Assembly (NCBI GenBank): GCA_003427395.1
Contig: BFEA01000001.1
Coordinates: forward strand, 2,080,705 to 2,120,583
DNA: 39,879 nt
Source of the DNA: Chara braunii
Lineage: Eukaryota; Streptophyta; Charophyceae; Charales; Characeae
Direction of reading: 5' to 3'
Shown: positions 9,370 to 19,914 of the stretch, piece after piece
How positions within the stretch are numbered: the stretch's first letter is position 1
Layout of the letters: each line of letters opens with the position of its first letter
Notes under the pieces: generated by a model
The model's input: the letters and a program-made list of their open reading frames with translations, nothing else
Databases searched by the model: none
What the model was told of the DNA's origin: nothing
Translations under genes and position numbers: made by a program

Positions 9370-9984
9370 TTACCTCTCCTTTCACCAGATCCTGGAACGC
9401 CCGCCCTTCCCCGACACTTGGCACCCGTTCCCCCCCTCTCTGTTTCATCACTTCTATGCCACTTGTCTTGTGTGTGAAGTCTTCCCCCACTCAACTACCC
9501 AGTCCCTCGTTCCTTTCTTTCGCCTCCATATCCTCCTCTTCAGTTTGGAATGGCGAGACTTCAATAACATTGAAGCCTATTGCTTGATTACGGGGACAAT
9601 CCCAGCCTACACGCAGTACGAACAGTTCCACTGCGACCTCCTACGCACCCTGTGTACCTTGTACCCCGACTATCTTGCTTCCCACCCGTATCGCAATTGG
9701 TGCTTCCCATGTGTCCATCGACTGATGCGGTATGCCACTATCCCTACCGGAGTGCGGCCGGTGGCTCTCTATATCCCGCCGCTTCCTCAATCGCACCCGC
9801 CACCCCCGCCACCTGTATTGAGACTACTTGCACCACCAGAAGGGCAGTGGTCGTCGCTGATGCAGCAGTGAGGGCGGGACAAGAATTAGACATCAATGGT
9901 GAGCTTATATTTGACCCTCTTCTTTCTTCTCTCCTCTCTCTTCTTTCCTTTACCTCTCCCTCTTACTTTCTTCTTCTTGTGCAG
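9370..9984 (+). other. Possible further coding sequence with candidate 86-bp intron
   Basis: A second plus-strand frame (overlapping the first gene from 9140 and open to 9871) contains WRDFNNIEAYCLITGTIPAY and similar Trp/Tyr/Cys-rich text. It might be the continuation of the preceding protein after a frameshift. The strand is C/T-rich, so an accidental open frame is also likely. At 9899-9984 there is a good intron candidate: donor AATG-GTGAGC, a long pyrimidine tract and acceptor TTCTTGTGCAG. Confidence 0.3.
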
Positions 9985-10737
9985 GGCATAGAGTATCCAA
10001 TCAGAAGCTTGCATAAAATTGGAATCCCGTGGCCGTCACATCTGTGACGAACTACTTTCTGTAAACGCGCGACTTTTTGCTCGATTGTATTTCGGGGGTT
10101 AATTGGGAGGGGCCCGCCCAATTGCATGAATGCCCCCGTCTTTTGGAAAGAGGTTGGTCCCACGACGGTTGGTAATTGATTGCGCCTTAGCGAGCGCGGA
10201 AATAATTGTTGCCATACCTTCTTTCTTGTTCTGTTGTGGGGAGGGGAATTTTAAGCGCGATCACCGCACGGGGAATCTTTTTTTTTTGAGTCTTCTTGAA
10301 CTTTGAACTTACTCAGGTTTGTGGAATTTCTTCTTGCAGTTAGGACTTTAATTAGGCTAGGAATTTGGGAGCGTAGTAATTTTTGGCTGCAATCGTCCGA
10401 GGCTCCGTACTCGTGCGCGCATGCTGCGTCATGTCCTGCGCTCTGCCCCCACCACGCCTAAATTCTGATTGCAACTGTAATCTCCTCTTGCTCCTTCTTG
10501 GCGAGCGCAGGTGCAACTATAATCCTCTCCCTTCTTGATCTCTTCTTTTTCCGCGCGAAACTTGACGTCTCTTTCCCGTTTATCTCATTGGCCAGCAGGT
10601 GCATGACTGGGTCGATGCGTGGAGAGCGGCAACATCCACCATGCAGCGGCCCCGTCCATGCACCTCTAGACACGTCCTTCTCCTCTTTGCCTTTTGCTTC
10701 AGCATATTCCGGAATTAACTCACGCAACTACCGATTG
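9985..10737 (+). other. Non-coding region
   Basis: I see no gene. The stretch has scattered CpG-rich words (gcgcgac, cgcgcgaaac) and short pyrimidine runs but no long open frame with protein-like composition. It lies immediately upstream of a TATA box. Confidence 0.4.
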
Positions 10738-10738
10738 C

Positions 10739-10744
10739 TATAAA
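10739..10744 (+). promoter_or_regulatory. TATA box
   Basis: ctataaag in a CpG-rich context (acgcgcgac follows) has a pyrimidine-rich start region (actctctag) about 25 bases downstream. It could drive the small open frame at 10830 or a spliced transcript whose first exon ends at ATG-GTGAGT (10830-10837). Confidence 0.35.
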
Positions 10745-10829
10745 GCTCGCACGCGCGACTAATTCACTCTCTAGTCTACGCTCAGGAGTTAGCGAGGTCG
10801 AGAGGATCGGCTAACGAGCAGAGAATAGA

Positions 10830-10943
10830 ATGGTGAGTAGGGAGTTGGGCGATCCGATGAGGTGGTGCCGGGTATGCGGGGTTGACGTGTGGCCGCGAAG
10901 GACTGTGGCACACAGGCGAGCCTGGCTTGCATACTCGGGCTAA
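10830..10943 (+). CDS. Small open frame, 37 residues, one CxxC pair
   Basis: The first ATG downstream of the TATA box opens 37 codons reading MVSRELGDPMRWCRVCG, then a basic stretch with one His. CRVC followed by a His 12 residues later could be half of a zinc finger, but the chain stops before the fourth ligand. Because the ATG is embedded in a splice-donor consensus, the true gene may instead splice here. Low confidence. Confidence 0.2.
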   Translation: MVSRELGDPMRWCRVCGVDVWPRRTVAHRRAWLAYSG

Positions 10944-11005
10944 GCGGGGTGACAACTTCGGATTGTTGGTAGGTGCGAGGCGACGAACTGCCCGCATCGT
11001 GGGAG

Positions 11006-11006
<1 letters not shown>

Positions 11007-11075
<69 letters not shown>
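11007..11075 (+). repeat. Compound microsatellite (TG)n(AG)n
   Basis: About 21 TG units (11007-11048) are followed directly by about 13 AG units (11049-11075). Confidence 0.97.
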
Positions 11076-11078
<3 letters not shown>

Positions 11079-12668
11079 GTGTTGAAGTGATGTTACCTCT
11101 TCGCATTTTTTTGTGTCATTTGAATTTCTGATTTCGGCCATTTTTGTTGCGGCACTCTTGGATTTTCCTCGTTCTTCCTTTGATTGATGTATGAAGTATC
11201 TTTCCCTCCCCCATCCCTTCCTCTTTAATGTGGACTGTATGACGCTTGTGCAAACTGACCGATCGATGGAGCGATTTGTGCATCTGAGGGTTGTCGATCG
11301 CCGAGTCGAGGGATCATGATGTGTGTGGAGTAGGCGCTAGGCTGATGTATGGAAAGGATGTATGGAACCCAGCCCCTTTGTGTACGTTTATGTTTTCGAG
11401 TATGCAACATTGATCGAGTGGGTCGGGATAGATGCATGAATAGCAGGTCGTTTACAGGCTGGTCTGGGTATGGGTCGCACGACTGGCATCGGATGTATGA
11501 AAGTATGTTTCCGTTGAACAACCGTCTGATGTGTATAGGTTGATTATGAATCAGTGGGAACGAATCATGAGCACGCACATATACGAATGATCACTAGAAT
11601 GACAGTCATCACGTATACGCGTGTCTGCATGACCCGTCCCCGACACCGCCTCTCCTGGCACCAAATGTATGAGTTGAATTCCTCTTGCAGTACATGGAGA
11701 TAGGCATTCCATTCTAGATCACCAATCGTGCCAGTTTAAGGAACCCCGAGTACCGGAATTACTGGGAGAAGCGATCCCGGCTTACCCTTGCCAAACAATG
11801 GACGACCGACTGTGTGCCTGGGACTTTCACCAAGCCATCAGACGGAATTTCCAAATCCTGGATTACCCCAACACCCGCTTTCGCTAGGCCTCTGAAGGGC
11901 CTTGGTTGAAGCACGGGTGACCGTCACCATGCCAACCCATGGGAATGGTATACGCAGGCCAATGTTGCTTTGTCCTTTAAGACTCTTTGCTGCGCCGATA
12001 AAGGGAGTGCGGACTGACCAGTCCTACCGTCAATAATTATTTATGGCAGGGTTCTGAACTGTCCACTGGCTGTGATCGCTGTCCTGTCTACAACATTAAA
12101 TAATTCATGAGGACCTTGGGGGCTGTCCTTAAACTGCCTCTTGATCAGCCAAATCAGTCAGACGTAAGGTTCGTTGCACGCGAGGATAAAGAAAGGGCAA
12201 TACTGGTCATAAGCATATTCCAGGGCACAGGGGTGGGCCGTTAATACACACCTTAGACACCAATGCTTCATGATGCGGATAGGTACGTTGGATACAGGGG
12301 AAGGGAGATTCCAATTGATGCTCAACTGAAAATCACAATCATACCCATTGTGCATCCATATGCTCACATGATTTATTTTTATTTTGATTAGTTGGTGGAC
12401 CGACTGCTAACACCTAACAGACGGTTTATACTAGAATTGTGGTGTTCTACCATAGCCTGTTCTATTCGACACTGTTGTGAGTGAAACTAGTCAAGGTAGG
12501 AATAGACATGTGATCAGTCTGTGTAAATGTTGCTGACACTACTTAAATGGTAGTCTAGGTTACTTACTGGATATTAATTTATTTTTAATTATTGTTTTAA
12601 CCCATTCAGACACATGTTGTGGTAGGCCGCAGTGAGGGTACTAGTGTAGACAGTGAACTGCCTAGCTG
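11076..12668 (+). other. No gene seen
   Basis: About 1.6 kb of unique-looking sequence has only short accidental open frames on both strands. It lies directly upstream of the gag of element 2, where the 5' LTR, primer-binding site and leader should be. I found no match to the presumed 3' LTR start at 17074 and no TGGTATCAGAGC-like primer site, so the 5' end of that element seems lost or replaced. Confidence 0.45.
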
Positions 12669-13930
12669 ATGAGCGGAATTCAAAGTGAGGAAGGAGATGC
12701 TGACGATAGGAGACAAACACGGCGGGAGACAAGTAGATTTCCGGTAGTGTTTCAGGTTCTGCAACCAGGATATGAAAGAAGGCTCAGGGCCGAAGCAAGG
12801 GCCCGACATTTGCAAACTACTAGGGAGGCAGTAGGAGCTGCAGAGCGTGCTTTAGCGGAGGCGGTAGCAAGTGTTGAAGCTATGGCTATTTCAGCAGCGA
12901 CCTCCCAAGGTCAGCAAACGCCAGGAACTTTCACCATATCCTTTGTCTCAACGAGTGGGACAATTGCAGGACCCTCCACCAGTCAGATGGCTGGTTTGCA
13001 GTACAGCCAGCCACCACCTCCACCCACTAGAGAGGAGTTAGAACTCCAGCAGGCGAAGTTACTCCGCATTCAGTCAGAGAAGCAACTTAGGGAAGCTACT
13101 ATAAGACAACACCGGATCAAAAACTGCGAAGTCGGATTTGAGAGCAGAGAGGTAGACAAGGCTGCATTGAGAGGGTAGACGATTCGACCTTGGATGATCT
13201 AGGAAAGATCTTCTAGTCGAACCTGTTAAACATGAATGAGTATCTTGACAGTCGATTGGATGAAATTCAGTCAACCCTTGACCAGATACTGAAAGCAGTG
13301 CAGGGAAGGGGAGGACCACTACACTCCATACCTAGCGGGCCAAGTATCAGGATGCAGCCAATCTACACATCGGCGGTTCCTTTGCCAGCAATATCAGGCC
13401 CCTTTGTCCCTCAATTTTGTGTCCCACTAGGTGGTACGTCATCAGCAGGAAGGCAGGTTGTAGTGTCTTCATCTTCGAGTCGAGCTGTTCCAGCTTCAGG
13501 GCAGTAGGCGGTTCAGTTGCTGAGACCACAACAAGCTTGGTATCCTAAGTCCCCAATGAAACCCCCCAACTTTGTTTACAAGATACAAGAAGGATGAGGC
13601 CCTCGACACTTGGTTGAGGATAGTTCCATTGTGGGTGAGGGCCAAGCGAACACTAGGCGAGGAGGAGGTGATCACTGTCGCTTCTTACGTAGAAGGGTCG
13701 GCAAGATGGTTTAATGGGTACATAGCGACAAAGGGTTTTGCCAAGCGAATGAACGATTGGGCACAGACCCAAACTTTAGATAGCTTTATGGACTTGGTTG
13801 AGGCACGATGGCACAACCCTTAGCAGGCTCAGCAAGCCACTTACGCGGTGACCCGTCTTGATACTAGGAAGTATAAGACCGTGCGGGAACTCACTAGTGT
13901 CGTCGAGAAACTGGTAGTAGTAATGGGAGT
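12669..13930 (+). pseudogene. Gag polyprotein fragments, element 2
   Basis: Three frames cover the region. 12669-13178 has a basic N-terminus then an Ala/Glu-rich helix (GAAERALAEAVASVEAMAIS) and a Pro/Gln stretch. 13232-13507 starts NEYLDSRLDEIQSTLDQILK, a short coiled coil. 13572-13823 reads YKKDEALDTWLRIVPLWVRA and FMDLVEARWHNP, the capsid-like core typical of gypsy Gag. It continues after a stop to about 13930 (KYKTVRELTSVVEKL). Gag would form virus-like particles. The frames are separated by a TAG, a gap and an indel, and there is no zinc knuckle. Confidence 0.72.
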
Positions 13931-13984
13931 TTGCTATAATCCCCAAGTCCTCCTAACCATATCATAGAGATAGTTCTTGGGAAA

Positions 13985-14900
13985 GCGTCGTCCCAAGATA
14001 CCCTGATCTGTTTGAGGAGCCTTCAGGAGTTGTAGAAAGGGAGGTTGTCCATACCATAGAGATAGTTCCTGGGAGCAAGATGCCCAAAGGAAGGATCTAG
14101 AGGATGGCACCGACCGAATTAGACGAACTCAAGCGACAACTGAAAGAGCTCACACAAAAGGGTTGGATACGGCCTAGTACCTCCCCGTTCGGCTAGTACC
14201 TCCCCCTTCGGCTCACCAGTCCTATTTGTCTCCAAGAAGGGGGGGACACTGACGATGTGCATTGATTACAGAGGCCTCATTGCCATTATTGGGAAGAACG
14301 CAGAGCCTCTACCGCGCATCGATGACCTTCTGGATAGGGTGCAGGGATGTAAGTACTTTACTAAGATAGACTTAAAGTTCGGCTACCATCAAATTCCCAT
14401 TAGACCGAAGGACCAGCATAAAACCGCATTTCAAAACAGGTACGGTCTGTACAAGTTTGTGGTGATGCCCTTTGGCCTTTGCAATGCGCCGGCTACATTC
14501 CAGCACGCCATGAATAGGATATTCCATGACTACTTATATAAGTTTATCGTCGCGTACCTCGACGACATACTTATTTTTAGTAGAACAGTCGAGGAGCATG
14601 CTCAGCATCGAGAGACTGTACTTTCACTCCTTCGACAACACAAGTATAAGATTAACTAAGAGAAATGCGAGTTCGGTCGCACTAAAATCTTGTACTTGGG
14701 TCATGAGATATCCACGAATGGTATAAGGCCTGAAGATGTCAGGGTGGCTAGCATTCGTGATTGACCACGACCTCAGTCTGTGATCGACGTCAGGTCATTC
14801 TTAGGGATGACTGGGTACTACCGCAACTTTGTCAAGAACTATAGTACGGTGGTCAACCCTTTGACTGATCTAACTCGCCTTGACACACCATGGGAATGGA
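13985..14900 (+). pseudogene. Reverse transcriptase domain, element 2
   Basis: The segment starts with a pre-RT stretch (PDLFEEPSG and GSKMPKGRIYRM in alternate frames), then [20 protein letters not shown] near 14108. A 19-bp tandem duplication at 14174-14192/14193-14211 introduces a TAG and a frameshift. From 14255 the main palm runs MCIDYRGL, FTKIDLKFGYHQI, MPFGLCNAPATF and the active site VAYLDDILIFS (about 14547-14580), with both catalytic aspartates intact. A TAA at 14657 and a TGA near 14763 interrupt the thumb. Confidence 0.87.
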
Positions 14901-15500
14901 CTAACGAGTGTCAAGCAATTGAAGCATGCTCTCACGCACCATGAGGTTCTCATGGTTCCCGATTATTGAGAGGCCATTTGTTGTGACCACTGACGCAAGC
15001 CAATATGGCATTGGCGCAGTCCTGGCTCTGCAAGAAGGGAAGAAGTTGAGTGCGGTCGAGTACATGAGTAAAAAGATGTGCTCAAAGAAGTTGGCTAAGT
15101 CCACCTATGAAAAGGAACTTTACACCCTCTACAAAGCACTTGTTCACAGGAGACACTATGTGTTGGGAAAGTTCTTCTATCTGAGGATTGACCATCAAGC
15201 ACACTCGCGGGTAACCTCCTCACACTGCAAATCCTCCGCAAGTCATGTCGACACTCACGACGCAATTGCGACGCAGCATCATCCACTACCACACAACTTT
15301 GCGATGCAAAGTCAAGCAGCAAGCGGGGGGAAGTGGATCAAGACACAACCTGTTCTCTGTGATGCACTCAAATGCTGGATTGCGGTCATAGATCAGTATG
15401 ACTTCAAGCTAGACTATGTGAAGGGGGAGTACAACAAGGTTGTTGATGCACGGTCGCATAGAGCAGATTACTTGGCCGCGCTAATAACTGAATTTGGCCT
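14901..15500 (+). pseudogene. RNase H domain with in-frame insertion, element 2
   Basis: The frame from 14926 carries FVVTTDASQYGIGAVL (first Asp), STYEKELYTLYKAL (Glu) and FFYLRIDHQ (Asp), then after an insert KWIKTQPVLCDALKCW and DYVKGEYNKVVDARS (last Asp). All four acidic residues are present. Family members go directly from DHQ-T-L to KWIKTQP. Here 44 codons (15199-15330) stand in place of about two, a net 126-base insertion that keeps the frame and has no stop. Confidence 0.82.
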
Positions 15501-17030
15501 TTCTGATGATGTAACTCGATCTATGGAGGAAGCCTACAAGGAAGATCCTGCCGCGATGGACATCATACGCAAATTTGAGGCCCAAGACAAAGCCACATCT
15601 GATGAGTTTGTGATGGTGGATGGGTTACTCTTCCTTGAGAAGGCAGGGCTTAAGAAATTAGTTGTTCCAGCTAGTGAGATTTTGCGTAGTTTATTTTTAG
15701 TAGAATGTCATGATGCAATGGGGCATTTTGGCTATAAGAAGACTAGTGCTAATCTGGAACAACGATTTTGGTGGCCTGGTATGCTAGACGAAGCCAAATA
15801 GTACGTTCAAACTTGCCAAGTATGTCAGCTGGACAAGCCACAGACTCGAGCTCCGCTTGGGTTACTCAAGCCCCTACCCATTCCTGCTGGTCCGGGACAG
15901 AGTGTGCCCATGGATTTCATGGATACCCACGTGACCAGCAAGAATGGCAAGAGGCATATCTTCGTCAGAGTTGATAGGTTTACCAAGTACTCTAGACTGA
16001 TTGCCATGCCAAAGACCACAAGGACTGAGCACGTCATCAAGTTATCCATGAATAACTCGGTGCGTGACTGCCAAAGACTATCGTTAGTGACAGAGATGTC
16101 CATTTCGCCAGTGAAATGTTGAAGAAGGCTGCAGAACAGATGGGCAGCCAACTTGAGATGACTTATGGGAATCATCCCGAAGCCAACGGGCAAGCTGAAC
16201 AGGTGAACCGAGTGGTGCAGCATCTGCTGAGGCATTACATGAAGCCCAGCCAGGATAACTGGGATGTGAACTTACCTCTCATCGTCAGCCTGTACAACAA
16301 TGTTGTGCACAGCACCACTGGTGTTAGTCCGAATCAGTTGGATCTAGGATGGAAGCCTAGATCAGCTCTAGACTTCCTCCTGCTTGAAAACCGACCTGCT
16401 GCAACTCCTGGAACCATTGAATTTGGTGTCCAGTACGAGAAGTTGTTGCAGCAAGCTGTCAAACACGTCAAGAAATCTCAAGAAGCAATGATTGCTTCTG
16501 AGAACAAACATCGACCACAGTCCACATTTCAGATAGGGGAAAGTGTCTCGGTTAAGTCTAGTGAGTTAGGGCAGGAATTCGACATCTCTAGGAAACCCAT
16601 GCCTCAATACTTCGCAGGAATTCGACATCTCTAGGAAACCCATGCCTCAATACTTCGGTCCTTGGGAAGTTTTGGATATTGTGGGTAGTGAAGAGGATGG
16701 TCCCTCGTATGTGATTCAAATCCCTGGTCACCTGCGCAGTTACCCTGTGTTTCACGCCTTGAAGCTTGCACCTTTCGCTGAGACACAGCAGTCCCATCAT
16801 GGAGATCTGTGCTGCCCCCAACATGGATGGCCACGTGGACGTCGACGGCATTTTGGAGCACAGAGACATGCTTGTTCCCAAGCCTGTGGGCAGAGGGAGA
16901 CCGCCGAAACCCAAGAGGGAATACAGGGTCAGATTCAGGCACTATACGGATCCAAAACAAGACCGATGGTTCACCAGAGACCTCAGGTTGTCGCAGACTA
17001 TGAGAGACGGTTGAAGGGGTAGGCACCTGC
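15500..17030 (+). pseudogene. Integrase with chromodomain-like C-terminus, element 2
   Basis: The HHCC finger is seen as ECHDAMGHFG then, across a TAG at 15799-15801, TCQVCQ. The core follows with PMDFMDTHVTSKNGKRHIF (first Asp), VSDRDVHFASEML (second Asp, about 16084) and HPEANGQAEQVNRVVQHLL (Glu), so the catalytic triad survives. The GPY-type end (SELGQEFDISRKPMPQYFGP) is split by a 43-bp duplication at 16571-16656. The tail DMLVPKPVGRGRPPKPKREY, then FRHYTDPKQDRWFTRD and VVADYERRLKG resembles the chromodomain-like extension of chromoviruses. Frames shift at about 16070, 16656, 16800 and 16970. Confidence 0.85.
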
Positions 17031-17060
17031 ATAGAAGCATCTCAGCGGACTTTCGAAGCT

Positions 17061-17090
17061 AAGGGGGATGGAATGTGAGGAGTCCTCAGG
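17061..17090 (+). promoter_or_regulatory. Polypurine tract and presumed 3' LTR start
   Basis: aagggggatggaa (17061-17073) is a purine run immediately after the pol end and is followed by tgtgaggagtcctc, starting with the TG expected of an LTR. The tract would prime plus-strand DNA synthesis. The LTR end could not be fixed. Confidence 0.55.
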
Positions 17091-18430
17091 GGGCCCTAGG
17101 CAACATGCATATGATCTGGAATGTGGCCCTGCAGCAAGCCTCGTGCCCGCCCTAAGTGAAGGCGGGCCTGAATATTCACGAGAGGCCCTTATCTCAGCAT
17201 TTTCCAATACGGGTCTCAGACAGTTGCTGCACGACAGTTGGTTGAAATGCAACCTGAGCCTTACCCTGGGCTTTTCCAGAAGAAGCAACTGCGCCAGGCA
17301 GTTGAGCCCAGGGCGCTGGTGGTTGTGCCCTGGCACACGCATTGTGACGCCGACACATCACGAAGTGGCCACGGGCCAACGAGAAAGCAGCAATGTCGTC
17401 GTATCTAACCCGTGGGCCAGTGCAAATGCAGCAAACAGTCGGAGCCTGGAAAATCCTGGGTTTGCCCAACTGAAAAGGGCCCAGGCCCTCAACTGTTGAC
17501 CCGAAGGTACTGGAAACTTCCATGGCCAGGCCAGGGACTCTAGCAGCAGCTGCCACATCCATATAGGAAGCCAGCCAGCCAGGGAGGGGCATTCTGGCCT
17601 AGGCACACATTGCGGACATGCTGCTGCGACGGTGCGCAAGTGTCTGCATGTGCGCTGGCTGGCTGGGCAGCAGGGCGCTAGTGGCCATAGCCGGGCTGCA
17701 GGGCGCGTAGGCAGAGGAGGGGGACGGGGGTCTTCGGGAGGAGGCGCAGAAGTGGGTAGACAGGGGGTGATGAGGGGGACGAGAGTACATACCTGGTGTA
17801 TGTGAGAGGTCAGCATTGGTGTTGACCACATGTACATTGGTCATCAAAGTTGAAGTGAGCCTGTTGCATGAACGTAGGTAGGATAGATAGGACGGGTAGA
17901 GAAGGCTGGGCGCTGGGCGTCATGCAGAGAGGAGTGACATTGAATACTGTGTTTGTGTGGCCTGAGGGCTTGAACATTGGCTCACGAGTTCATCATATTG
18001 CTCTTATTTGGATGGAATCTTGGTGCTTTTGAGCTCTCTGCTTGTTACATGACTATCTGGACTTCTACATGATTTTGCATCTTGGTTTTCTGTATATCGC
18101 TCTCACTCATATTCCTTGCCGTATACAGAACCAGGCAGTAAGTCGTTGATGTTTACGAAGAAGGCATACTTTGTTTTCAAGTCATGCATGAGGTGTCTGC
18201 ATTGGAGCACTTATCATGGTGCTGATATCTGAATGGTGCTTGATGTTTCTTTCTGGCCTTGAAGGAGTGTAATGTTCAACTCGCTGCATGTGGGATGAAA
18301 CTCTGGAGTTGGACTGTTTAGGGTATTCTAGTCAGGCACAAACTCTTGCGCTAGGCACTTGCATTGCTGGCCTCATATGATCATGTGGATCCTCTGGAGC
18401 TCGCATTCAGACGGTGAGTGGCACATGTTA
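17074..18430 (+). other. Presumed 3' LTR of element 2 and unassigned sequence
   Basis: No gene is supported in the first 800 bases, which are rich in gctggctggctggg-type words and contain catatagg near 17560. From about 17940 the sequence becomes T-rich and intron-like, with a splice-donor-like AGACG-GTGAGT at about 18408-18418. This part may be an intron of the gene whose last exon I place at 18572. Confidence 0.4.
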
Positions 18431-18593
18431 TTGTGAATTAACTGCCTCGGCTCCATTGATGTGGGGTGGTGTAGGCTATCTGATATGCAGGCAAAGAGTC
18501 GTGAATCCATTGTGTGAAATAACTGCCTCGGCTCCATTGATGTGGGGTGGTGTGGGCTATCTGATATGCAGGCAAAGAGTCGTGAATCCATTG
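18431..18593 (+). repeat. 81-bp tandem duplication spanning a splice acceptor
   Basis: Two units of about 81 bases (18431-18511, 18512-18593) share aactgcctcggctccattga and ctgatatgcaggcaaagagt. The period is 27 codons. The duplication copies the presumed 3' splice site tgatatgcag and the first codons of the exon after it. Confidence 0.92.
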
Positions 18594-18766
18594 GCATTAC
18601 TCTGCGGGAAGCACATACTCCGTCTGCCGAGGTTGAGAAGTTGCTCGCCCAGCTTGCAGAGGTGGGGCAAGTTGCTTGGTCAATGGGTTGGAAGGATATT
18701 TTCTCGTCTGCGTATGTTGCCTGTTGTCTTTTGTTTGCTAACAAACAGTCCGAGAGTGCTCTGTAG
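18572..18766 (+). CDS. Candidate terminal exon of an unrecognised host gene
   Basis: After the acceptor-like ctgatatgcag the frame reads AKSRESIGITLREAHTPSAE, then EKLLAQLAEVGQVAWSMGWK and ends SAYVACCLLFANKQSESAL before TAG. The composition, with a Leu-rich amphipathic helix followed by a hydrophobic segment, is protein-like and free of low complexity, unlike the surrounding repeats. I do not recognise the family. No polyadenylation motif was confirmed. It could also be part of an undescribed TE protein. Confidence 0.35.
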   Translation, partial: AKSRESIGITLREAHTPSAEVEKLLAQLAEVGQVAWSMGWKDIFSSAYVACCLLFANKQSESAL

Positions 18767-19792
18767 GCGGATGGTGCACACTTTTGCCAACTGGGGGAAT
18801 TGAGGGTTCATAGACCAACAAGCGAAGCTACCCCAAGCCCCTATCTTGGGCTAGTGCAAGGGGGCAGGGTGACAGCTCTTACCATGCTTTGGGTCACATC
18901 TGTGCATGCATCAGGGTTTTGTGTGCACTTTTTCTTTCTAAAAAGAGGTCATTAAGCCGCCACTACCTTTGTCACTCTTGGGAAAAATGGGAAAACTGGC
19001 AGTTCTCCCACTTTTTGCAGTTTTCCCACTTTTTCCGAACTTTCGGGGGGTCGGCGGAGGCTCGGGAGTTGGGCCTTGTGGGCCCCTTCGGAAAGCAAAA
19101 AGAAAAACAAAAGGAGTCGGGGAAGGCCATGCACGAAGTTGTGCTCACACCAAAACTCACAACAAAGTATCTAACTAGTATTGTGGCCAGTTTCAGGGTT
19201 TCGTTGTTCTTGTTTTTGTTTTCTTTTCTTTCTTTTATTTGTTTTGGTGCCCTGCCAGGGAGGCATGGCACCGTCTATGGGTTGCTGACACTTTGTGGAG
19301 GAGGGCATGCCCACACTACTACTCTGCAGAATGTATGAACTCGCTTTTCCCCCCTAAATTCAGTTTCAATTTTTATTTTATTTTCCTTCTTCCGTGGACC
19401 TGACAACCCTGCCGTAACGCCTTCACTGAGGGTATACTCACACAACTACTTTGGGGTAGGTATCTACCTGGTATCACGTCTGAAGGGGTGTTTGTTTTTT
19501 TTTTCTTTTTCTTTTTTGTGGTTGTGAGCACGCCCTCTTTTGAAAGTCTGGCCGTGCTTTTTTTTTTTTTTTTTTCGGAAGAGTACCCAGGGTAGGTTTG
19601 GCGCCTACCACCGACGCCTACCGTAGGCGGTAAGCGCGCCTACCAGTCGGGACGACCCGTAGCCGGACCCATCAGCAGTCCGCAGACTGCCTTGCATCTT
19701 TTTATTTTTATTTTTTATTACATGGTCGTGCGCGGCTTGAGGAGAGCAGTCAAAATCCGCAATGAATTATTTTGCTGGTGGTGCGGGTTATA
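18767..19792 (+). other. Non-coding region with foldback and palindromic motifs
   Basis: No gene is supported. At 18980-19036 the 20-mer gggaaaaatgggaaaactgg faces two copies of gcagtt(c/t)tcccacttttt (18999-19016 and 19017-19034) in inverted sense, making a foldback. A T18 run lies at 19558-19575. Near 19600-19640 the word cgcctacc recurs and forms the perfect stem CGCCTAC/GTAGGCG at 19615-19629. Confidence 0.5.
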
Positions 19793-19914
19793 TGGGGTGG
19801 TATAGGGGGGTTATAGGGGGGGTTGTAGGGGGTGAAGGTGGGGGGGATGAGGGTGTTAGGGGGCGGTAGGGGGCTATAGGGGAGTTGCTGGGGTTGCTGG
19901 GGTTATTTGGGGTT
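19793..19914 (+). repeat. G-run minisatellite, strong G-quadruplex candidate
   Basis: Within 120 bases there are at least ten runs of three to seven G, separated by short spacers such as ttata, ttgta, ctata and ttgct. The strand is nearly free of C. Many sets of four runs have loops under seven bases, which satisfies the usual G-quadruplex pattern. The tract lies directly upstream of the Josephin-like frame. Confidence 0.85.

Larger units (their letters stand above)
12669..17073 (+). mobile_element. Degenerate Ty3/gypsy retrotransposon with chromodomain-like tail (element 2)
   Basis: Gag fragments, RT, RNase H, integrase and a C-terminal chromodomain-like region occur in order on the plus strand over 4.4 kb, followed by a polypurine tract. 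The end of gag, the CCHC knuckle and the protease are missing: gag at about 13930 joins directly to the pre-RT segment at about 13985, an internal deletion. Three small internal duplications (14174-14211, 13961/14053 and 16571-16656) and a 126-base insertion in RNase H add to the damage. Pol is closely related to element 3. Confidence 0.9.

Noticed and set aside
10782-11141. Minus-strand open frames rich in Ser-Leu and His-Thr dipeptides
   Set aside because: They are translations of the (TG)n(AG)n microsatellite.
12664-12675. ctgatgagcgg resembles the 5' part of a hammerhead
   Set aside because: No GAAA with paired stem follows within the required distance; it overlaps the gag start of element 2.
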